Shown here: in pieces, positions 58,786-64,000 of the stretch
Layout: each line of letters begins with the position of its first letter
How positions within the stretch are numbered: the first letter of the stretch is position 1
Source: Brenneria sp. hezel4-2-4
GTDB taxonomy: Bacteria; Pseudomonadota; Gammaproteobacteria; Enterobacterales; Enterobacteriaceae
DNA length: 64,000 bases
Direction of reading: 5' to 3'
NCBI RefSeq assembly: GCF_013155275.1
Contig: NZ_JABJXS010000002.1
Coordinates: 372,001 to 436,000, forward strand
Position numbers and translations under genes: made by a program
Notes under the pieces: generated by a model
Told to the model about the DNA's origin: nothing
The model's input: the letters and a program-made list of their open reading frames with translations, nothing else
The model's database searches: none

Positions 58786-60123
58786 CTATGGTTTGCCGGT
58801 GAGTTCTACCCGCTTGATTTCACCGACGACGAATAAATAACAGAGCATGGCGGCTATTGCCGAGGCCCCCACAAATATTAATGCGCCATTAAAAGAGTGT
58901 AATTCTTTTACCAGATATCCAATGATCAAAGGCGTGGCGATGGAAGCGACGTTCCCGAATGCGTTGAATAATCCGCCGCACATGCCGGCGGCTTCTTTAG
59001 GCGCCGTATCTGAAATTACCGGCCAGCCCAGAGCGCCGAATCCTTTGCCAAAAAAGGATAAAGCCATCAACGTAACAACCAATACTTCACTATCGGTGTA
59101 ATTGCATAAAATAATCGAGGTCGCCAGCAGCATCCCGAGAACAATAGGGATTTTCCGGGCGGCCGTAAGGCTAAAACCACGTTTAAGCAACCAGTCGGAG
59201 CTTAATCCGCCCAGTATCCCCCCGGCAAAGCCACATATTGCCGGAATAGATGCGACAAATCCGACCTTTAGAATTGACATCCCACGTTCTTGAACCAGAT
59301 AGATAGGAAACCAGGTGAGAAAAAACCAGGTAATGGTATTGATGAAATATTGCCCGAGGAATACGCCTAAAAGCATCCTGTTAGTCAGCATTTGTTTAAC
59401 GTAATGCCACTTTGGACCCTGCGATTTATTCTTGTTGGTATTGGAATCCATATCAACAAGGGCGCCGCCCTGGATTATATAGTCAAGTTCCTTTTGTGAG
59501 ATACTGGGATGTTCGGAGGGATTGTGGATGTATTTAACCCAAACTATCGTTAATGCAAACCCTATGATGCCCATCACAATAAAAACATATTGCCATCCCC
59601 AGGCAAAAGTCAGCCAGCCAAGCAGCGGTGAAAACAATGCCAAAGAAAAGTATTGTCCCGCATTAAAACATGATGAGGCCGTGGCTCGTTCCCTCGTCGG
59701 GAACCAGGCCGCGGCGATACGGGCATTCGCAGGGAATGACGGCGCTTCGGAAAAGCCCAGCATAAAGCGTAGAAAAAACAGCGAAAAGACCGCATAGCCC
59801 AATGGGACGAATTCTACGAACCCTTGCAGAAAAGTGAACAATGACCACAAGAAAAGGCTGTAGGTATAAACTTTTTTAGAACCGTATTTATCCAAAAGCC
59901 AGCCGCCGGGAATTTGCATCACCAGATAAGCCCAGCCAAAAGCGGAGAATATCAGTCCCATATGACCTGGATCCAGCCCCAGGTCTTTGGACAGGGCGCT
60001 GCCGGCAATAGACAACGTGGCGCGATCGGCGTAATTAACACTGGTAATTAAAAATATAATCAATAATACAATGTAACGTATATGACTGTTTTCCTTGCGA
60101 AGCAGTGTAGGGTCGGTGTTCAT
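58786..60123 (-). CDS. MFS hexarate transporter, GudP/GarP-like
   Basis: A 445-residue, 12-segment transporter of the anion:cation symporter family. NYADRATLSIAGSALSKDLG, SAFGWAYLVMQIPGGWLLDK and LGFSEAPSFPANARIAAAWF are shared with E. coli GudP. So are GMSILKVGFVASIPAICGF and GFGALGWPVISDTAPKEAAG. GudP moves D-glucarate and galactarate. It lies 268 bp downstream of a talarate/galactarate dehydratase gene in the same direction, so galactarate or L-talarate is the likely cargo. Confidence 0.85.
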   Translation of the reverse strand: MNTDPTLLRKENSHIRYIVLLIIFLITSVNYADRATLSIAGSALSKDLGLDPGHMGLIFSAFGWAYLVMQIPGGWLLDKYGSKKVYTYSLFLWSLFTFLQGFVEFVPLGYAVFSLFFLRFMLGFSEAPSFPANARIAAAWFPTRERATASSCFNAGQYFSLALFSPLLGWLTFAWGWQYVFIVMGIIGFALTIVWVKYIHNPSEHPSISQKELDYIIQGGALVDMDSNTNKNKSQGPKWHYVKQMLTNRMLLGVFLGQYFINTITWFFLTWFPIYLVQERGMSILKVGFVASIPAICGFAGGILGGLSSDWLLKRGFSLTAARKIPIVLGMLLATSIILCNYTDSEVLVVTLMALSFFGKGFGALGWPVISDTAPKEAAGMCGGLFNAFGNVASIATPLIIGYLVKELHSFNGALIFVGASAIAAMLCYLFVVGEIKRVELTGKP

Positions 60124-60391
60124 AAAAATGCCTCTTGAAATTAAATCACCTCATACATACTATAAACATCGCTGAATTTGATTTTTTTGTTTTTCCATAA
60201 ACAACAGTAAATTGTAGGATGTAATATATAGATAAAGCGTGGTTGAGGTTTGGAAACTTTTAAGGGACTATCTGGTTTTAACACGCTTATATAATTAATC
60301 AGCGCAATAATAAATTTACGCGCTGAGTTAAATAAACGTGTATCAAGATAGTGAGATAAGGAATTAACGAATATATTTTATCAATATATTT

Positions 60392-61525
60392 TTATCCCCT
60401 TTGGTCTATTTCAATTTGAGCATCAATCCAGCCGGAAATTTGTTCATGCAAGGTTAGACCTAATCCGGGGCGGGTGGGAACAATCATATGACCGTCGCGA
60501 ATCTCCAGCCGCTCGTTGAATACCGGCTCCAGCCACTCGAAATGCTCTACCCAGGTTTCATGCGCGTAAGCCGCGGCAAGATGAATATGAATTTCCATGA
60601 CGAAGTGCGGCGCCATCATCAGACCACGATCTTCCGCCATCTGGGCGATTTTTAGAAATGGCGTGATACCGCCGACCCTCGGCGCATCATGCATTACGAG
60701 ATCGATCGCCCCTTTTTGGATATAGTCAGCCACTTCTCTGACGCTGGTTAGCATTTCGCCGGTTCCGACCGGCGTGTCCAGCTTGTCGGCAAGTAAACGG
60801 TGTCCTTCGACATCGTATGCATCCAGAGGCTCTTCAAGCCACTGAAGATTATACTGATCCAGCACGTGTCCCATACGAAGCGCGGTAACGCGGTCCCACT
60901 GCTGATTGACGTCAACCATAAGCGGAACATCATCCCCCAGATGTTTTCGCACGGCGTCAACCCGTTGAAGATCAAGGCGACGGTCTGGATGACCCACTTT
61001 CATTTTTATCCCGCCGATGCCGTGTTCCAACGATTTGGCGGATTTCTCAATGATTTCCTCCACCGAAGCCTGCAAATAACCGCCGGATGTGTTGTAGCAG
61101 CGCACTTCATCACGTTGCGCGCCAAGCAATTTAGCCAAAGATAAGCCGGCGCGTTTGGATTTCATATCCCAAAGGGCCGTATCGAATGCCGCCACCACCT
61201 GGGTTGCTAGCCCGCTGCGGCCAACCGAGGCGCCCGCCCAGACCATTTTATTCCACAAGCGGGCGATATCGTTGGGATCTTCGCCAATCAGCACCGGGGC
61301 GATTTCTTTGGCATAGATATACTGTGCCGGACCGCCTTTGCGCAGCGTGTAAGTGAAACCCAATCCGCTGAAGCCTTGCTCGGTTTTTATTTCAGCAAAC
61401 AACAGCGATACATCCTTAAGGGCATTTTGGCGTCCGGTCAGCACTTTTGCATCGCTGACCGCGCTCTTAAGAGGAACCGTGACGGATGAAAGTTTAATGC
61501 AACGAATACGGTCGATGTTTTCCAT
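60392..61525 (-). CDS. L-talarate/galactarate dehydratase (enolase superfamily)
   Basis: Dehydrates L-talarate and galactarate to 5-keto-4-deoxy-glucarate. The ATG at 61525 (MENIDRIRCIKLSSVTVPLK, 377 residues) follows AAAAGG by 7 bases; a TTG at 61531 adds two residues. The mandelate-racemase-type active site is complete: K174 and K176 in GGIKMKVGHPD, metal ligands D205, E231 and E257, and H307 in MAPHFVMEIH. MHDAPRVGGITPFLKIAQM and WVEHFEWLEPVFNERLEIRD are as in characterised talarate/galactarate dehydratases. Transporter downstream and LysR gene upstream support the pathway. Confidence 0.88.
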   Translation of the reverse strand: MENIDRIRCIKLSSVTVPLKSAVSDAKVLTGRQNALKDVSLLFAEIKTEQGFSGLGFTYTLRKGGPAQYIYAKEIAPVLIGEDPNDIARLWNKMVWAGASVGRSGLATQVVAAFDTALWDMKSKRAGLSLAKLLGAQRDEVRCYNTSGGYLQASVEEIIEKSAKSLEHGIGGIKMKVGHPDRRLDLQRVDAVRKHLGDDVPLMVDVNQQWDRVTALRMGHVLDQYNLQWLEEPLDAYDVEGHRLLADKLDTPVGTGEMLTSVREVADYIQKGAIDLVMHDAPRVGGITPFLKIAQMAEDRGLMMAPHFVMEIHIHLAAAYAHETWVEHFEWLEPVFNERLEIRDGHMIVPTRPGLGLTLHEQISGWIDAQIEIDQRG

Positions 61526-61658
61526 AAACAAACCTTTTAATCAGTAGGGAGTAGGGAAAGTTATCTTCTATTCCCTTGGACTGATTGTCTAATCCAATCT
61601 AGGCATGGATTTATGCGCGTTTTAAATAAATGTTTCTCGTAGGAATAAAAAATAATAA

Positions 61659-61681
61659 AAATATCTGATGTCCGGATATTT
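61659..61681. promoter_or_regulatory. Candidate LysR-type operator
   Basis: AAATATC-tgatgtccg-GATATTT is a perfect 7-bp inverted repeat with T-N11-A character, 134 bp upstream of the dehydratase start in a 312-bp intergenic region that holds no gene. The LysR regulator encoded next door is the natural candidate. It is read by eye only. Confidence 0.4.
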
Positions 61682-61837
61682 AAAAAATAGAAAATGATTG
61701 GGGACGAAACGAGAATTATCGCGTCAGGAAGACGAGTGATTTTTGGGGATACGAATTATAGCAGCAAAATAGCCAATCAATCAGAAGCAAAAACCGAATT
61801 TCATTCACCAAGGAATAATCATTAATTACGTTTAAAC

Positions 61838-62743
61838 TTAATGATTACAGTTGACGCCGACACTTTCTCGCAAAATGCCCGCTAACATAAAAAGCGCCGG
61901 ATTATCGCTGTCTTTACGCCACACAAGGCGCAACTCACTGCGTAATTCTTGTTGCATATCCAGTTTACGAAACACGACGTTGGGCAGGCGGAATTGCTCA
62001 CTACCGCTGGGCACCAACGCCAGACCCAGTCCGCCATTTACCATGGACAGTATCGCAGAGGTGGAACCGGCGCTGTGTTCATAATTGGGCTGAATGCCGC
62101 AACGGTGAAACGTACCGGCAATCAACTCATAAAAAGGTTGCCAACCTGAAGGTGAATAGATAATAAACGGTTGCTGATGCAGTAAGGCGGCGGGAATGAT
62201 GTTGTCGATCTCGGCTAAAGGATGATCGGCCGGAATGGCCAGTAAAAATGGCTCATTGATTAAGATATCACTATTAAAATCCGCATCTAAAGGATAAGCG
62301 CGGATAACGCCAATATCGATCTGACGCGTTCGCAACCCATTAAGCTGCTCTGAAGACGACATCTCCTTAAGCTGGATATTGAGTTGCGGATATTTCAGTC
62401 TTACCTGGTTAATCACCGTCGGCAGGTAGGCGTAAATGGCGCAGGAAACAAAGCTGAGCGTGACGTTTCCAATTTCGCCCAGTGAGACGCGCTTCGCTAT
62501 TTGAGCGGCGTGATGGGCTTGCTCAAGCAACGGATTGGCCTGGGTGAGAAACGCCCGGCCTGCCGCAGTGAGCTTAACCGAGCGGGTTGAGCGTTCAAAT
62601 AGCTGAACGCCCAATTGATGCTCCAGCATCTGAATTTGCCGGCTCAATGGCGGCTGCGTCATGTTGAGCCGCTGCGCTGCGCGCCGGAAGCTGAGTTCGG
62701 TGGCGACGGCGGTGAAACAGCGTAATTGAGATAATTCAAACAT
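61838..62743 (-). CDS. LysR-family transcriptional regulator
   Basis: The 301 residues begin with the LysR winged helix (MFELSQLRCFTAVATELSFR, AAQRLNMTQPPLSRQIQMLE, GVQLFERSTRSVKLTAAG; residues 1-62). A two-lobed effector domain of the BenM/CatM subgroup follows. It lies directly upstream of, and in the same direction as, the talarate/galactarate dehydratase gene. It probably activates that gene and the transporter in response to a hexarate; this is inferred from position. Confidence 0.85.
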   Translation of the reverse strand: MFELSQLRCFTAVATELSFRRAAQRLNMTQPPLSRQIQMLEHQLGVQLFERSTRSVKLTAAGRAFLTQANPLLEQAHHAAQIAKRVSLGEIGNVTLSFVSCAIYAYLPTVINQVRLKYPQLNIQLKEMSSSEQLNGLRTRQIDIGVIRAYPLDADFNSDILINEPFLLAIPADHPLAEIDNIIPAALLHQQPFIIYSPSGWQPFYELIAGTFHRCGIQPNYEHSAGSTSAILSMVNGGLGLALVPSGSEQFRLPNVVFRKLDMQQELRSELRLVWRKDSDNPALFMLAGILRESVGVNCNH

Positions 62744-63064
62744 TGAGTCAATTCCTGCATTAATCGATGCTATTTATGAAATTAAAAGTATCAATCTTTG
62801 CGCCTACCATACCATTGGCGTCACCCCAAAACTGTGGCGCGCCGGACACTTTTACAGCATCGTTATGCACTCCGGCATGAATCGTACCGGTGGTTGGACC
62901 GACGCGATGATGAATAATGCTAGAACGCCGGTCCGGTTAAAGAGCCGGACGGTTACCACCTTGAATTTGCCGATAAAATCGGGCGGCGCCGATGAAGATA
63001 AAACGGGTGAGCCAGCGTGCGATCAGGAAATCGCTGTCCGGCCTGTTTTTTCCTGTCAGGTGGA
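62744..63064. other. Intergenic region between LysR gene and glycosyltransferase gene
   Basis: About 320 bp. A GTCCGG-ttaaagag-CCGGAC hairpin with extended flanks lies near 62931-62955 and may be a terminator remnant. Short frames crossing the region have no ribosome-binding sites. No gene is supported. Confidence 0.4.
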
Positions 63065-63742
63065 TTAATGCCGGCATTTGCGTCGCAGGGCGCGGATCTG
63101 CCGTAGGCACTCACGCAGGGAAATCGTGCGGAAAATATCACGCATCATGGCGGCATCGGCGCGCAGACCGCGCAGCCAGCCCATTTTGGCGGCTTTGTAA
63201 GGGCTAATGACAGACCGCCACTTTACGACCCGGATGCGTACATTTTTATCGATCCAGAGACGATTGAGCCATACCTCAAGCCCGAAATGTGGCAACGAAC
63301 GTAATTCATCCAGGTATGGCGCAACCAGGGCGCGGGCAAATACACGCTCCCCGGAAATATAGTCAAGACCAATTATCCGCCAGATTAAAGGGCTGTTGCG
63401 TCGCAGGCTGATCGTGACATCGGACTGTTGTCGCCGTACCGGCTGTATTAATGCGGTGATGTCATCAGCCGTCAGCCCGATCAGGTCGGCATCAAGCAGC
63501 AGAAGATGAGTGCCGGCGGCGGCGGCAATACCTTCGGCCACGGCCCGGCTTTTGCCCCGGTTTTCCGGGAGCCTGATGACCGTTATTCCCTGCCGCTGCG
63601 CCAGCTTGGCGGTGCCGTCGGTGGAGCCGTCATCCACCACGATGATTTCGGACAATAGCGGGTGGCCCGTCACCGCGTCGAGTACGCTTCCGATCCTCCG
63701 GGCTTCGTTCCGCGCCGGGATGATACAGCTTACGGAGATCAT
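63065..63742 (-). CDS. Family 2 glycosyltransferase
   Basis: The 225 residues from the ATG at 63742 (MISVSCIIPARNEARRIGSV) form a GT-A domain: nucleotide-binding IIVVDDGSTDGTAKL, PENRGKSRAVAEGIAAA and the metal-binding LLLLDADLIGL. The C-terminus is basic and lacks membrane segments. GAGG lies 8 bases before the start; an in-frame upstream start is weaker. It overlaps the end of the DedA-like gene by ATGA, so the two are co-translated. The acceptor is unknown; a lipid or envelope glycan is plausible. Confidence 0.8.
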   Translation of the reverse strand: MISVSCIIPARNEARRIGSVLDAVTGHPLLSEIIVVDDGSTDGTAKLAQRQGITVIRLPENRGKSRAVAEGIAAAAGTHLLLLDADLIGLTADDITALIQPVRRQQSDVTISLRRNSPLIWRIIGLDYISGERVFARALVAPYLDELRSLPHFGLEVWLNRLWIDKNVRIRVVKWRSVISPYKAAKMGWLRGLRADAAMMRDIFRTISLRECLRQIRALRRKCRH

Positions 63743-64000
63743 TTTTTCTGCCTCAGCCACAGCACGCCGCATGCAACCAGCAGAATCAGCAGCGCCAGAG
63801 AGACATACACCAGCCAGTGATCGACCTGTTCGATGGCATGGCCGAAGAGCCAGCCGACCGCGACAAAAAACAGACTTTTGGGAATGGTGGCCACGGTGTT
63901 ATAGAGCATAAAGCTGCCAAAATGCATGCGCGCCATGCCGGCTGCCGCCAGAACAACCGCGCCGGCTGAGTGGGTAAGCTTACCGAACACCAGTAACCTG
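63739..64000 (-). CDS. DedA-family membrane protein, C-terminal part (cut by window edge)
   Basis: The frame is open through the right edge, so the start lies beyond the window and 86 codons are visible. The sequence LLVFGKLTHSAGAVVLAAAG followed by MARMHFGSFMLYNTVATIPK and two hydrophobic segments is the C-terminal half of a DedA/VTT-domain protein. These proteins act in lipid flipping and envelope homeostasis. It is translationally coupled to the glycosyltransferase gene. Confidence 0.75.
   Translation of the reverse strand, partial: RLLVFGKLTHSAGAVVLAAAGMARMHFGSFMLYNTVATIPKSLFFVAVGWLFGHAIEQVDHWLVYVSLALLILLVACGVLWLRQKK

Overview
The window is chromosomal DNA of an enterobacterium of the Pectobacteriaceae type. 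Gene order and protein sequences follow the Escherichia coli backbone (mfd-lolCDE-nagK-cobB; btuC-btuE-btuD-nlpC-ydiV-selO; ppsR/ppsA; ydiK-ydiJ-menI-sufABCDSE-ldtE-lpp-pykF). Inserted into that backbone are plant-associated functions: a sucrose isomerase, a large beta-glucoside operon, a rhamnosidase-like enzyme, a feruloyl-esterase-like enzyme and galactarate/talarate catabolism. A sap- or soft-rot-associated genus such as Brenneria, Pectobacterium or Dickeya is the best guess; this is inference from content, not a database match.

Layout. 1-6.1 kb: mfd (incomplete at the left edge), lipoprotein release (lolCDE), N-acetylglucosamine kinase and the sirtuin CobB. 6.2-6.5 kb: a small cysteine-rich gene with a Fur-like palindrome upstream. 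6.6-12.4 kb: vitamin B12 ABC transporter parts with a glutathione-peroxidase-like protein, NlpC, a degenerate EAL protein (YdiV) and SelO. 12.4-16.2 kb: Fur-controlled haem utilisation genes hmuSTUV without an adjacent receptor gene. 16.3-22.2 kb: an isomaltulose-type module made of a 6-phospho-alpha-glucosidase, a PTS permease, a GntR regulator and an exported sucrose isomerase. 22.4-32.5 kb: ppsR, ppsA, apbE, the sRNA rprA with its RcsB box, ydiK, ydiJ and menI. 32.6-39.3 kb: an iron-regulated gene of unknown function, structured repeats and the suf Fe-S operon. 39.5-42.7 kb: ldtE, lpp and pykF.

43.0-48.1 kb is the most interesting part. A compact operon on the minus strand encodes a CvaA-like adaptor and a CvaB-like peptidase-containing ABC exporter. 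It is followed by two very small genes (48 and 46 codons), each encoding a peptide with a double-glycine leader. The leaders are nearly identical and the predicted mature peptides are only 27 and 25 residues. The whole locus lies between two direct copies of about 190 bp. One copy is the promoter of the bgl operon and the other is a decayed copy next to pykF. I see no obvious immunity gene. This looks like a new two-peptide, colicin-V-like (class II) microcin system.

48.1-58.6 kb: a beta-glucoside operon (bglG, bglF, 6-phospho-beta-glucosidase) with two ribonucleic antiterminator/terminator modules and a CRP site. It runs on through a GH78-like rhamnosidase, a LamB/BglH-type porin, a CE1 esterase and a nucleoside-hydrolase-like protein. 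Together these could import and dismantle acylated, rhamnosylated plant glycosides. 58.8-62.7 kb: a GudP-like transporter, L-talarate/galactarate dehydratase and a LysR regulator. 63.0-64 kb: a family 2 glycosyltransferase overlapping a DedA-family membrane protein cut by the right edge. I found no tRNA, rRNA, insertion sequence or CRISPR array.
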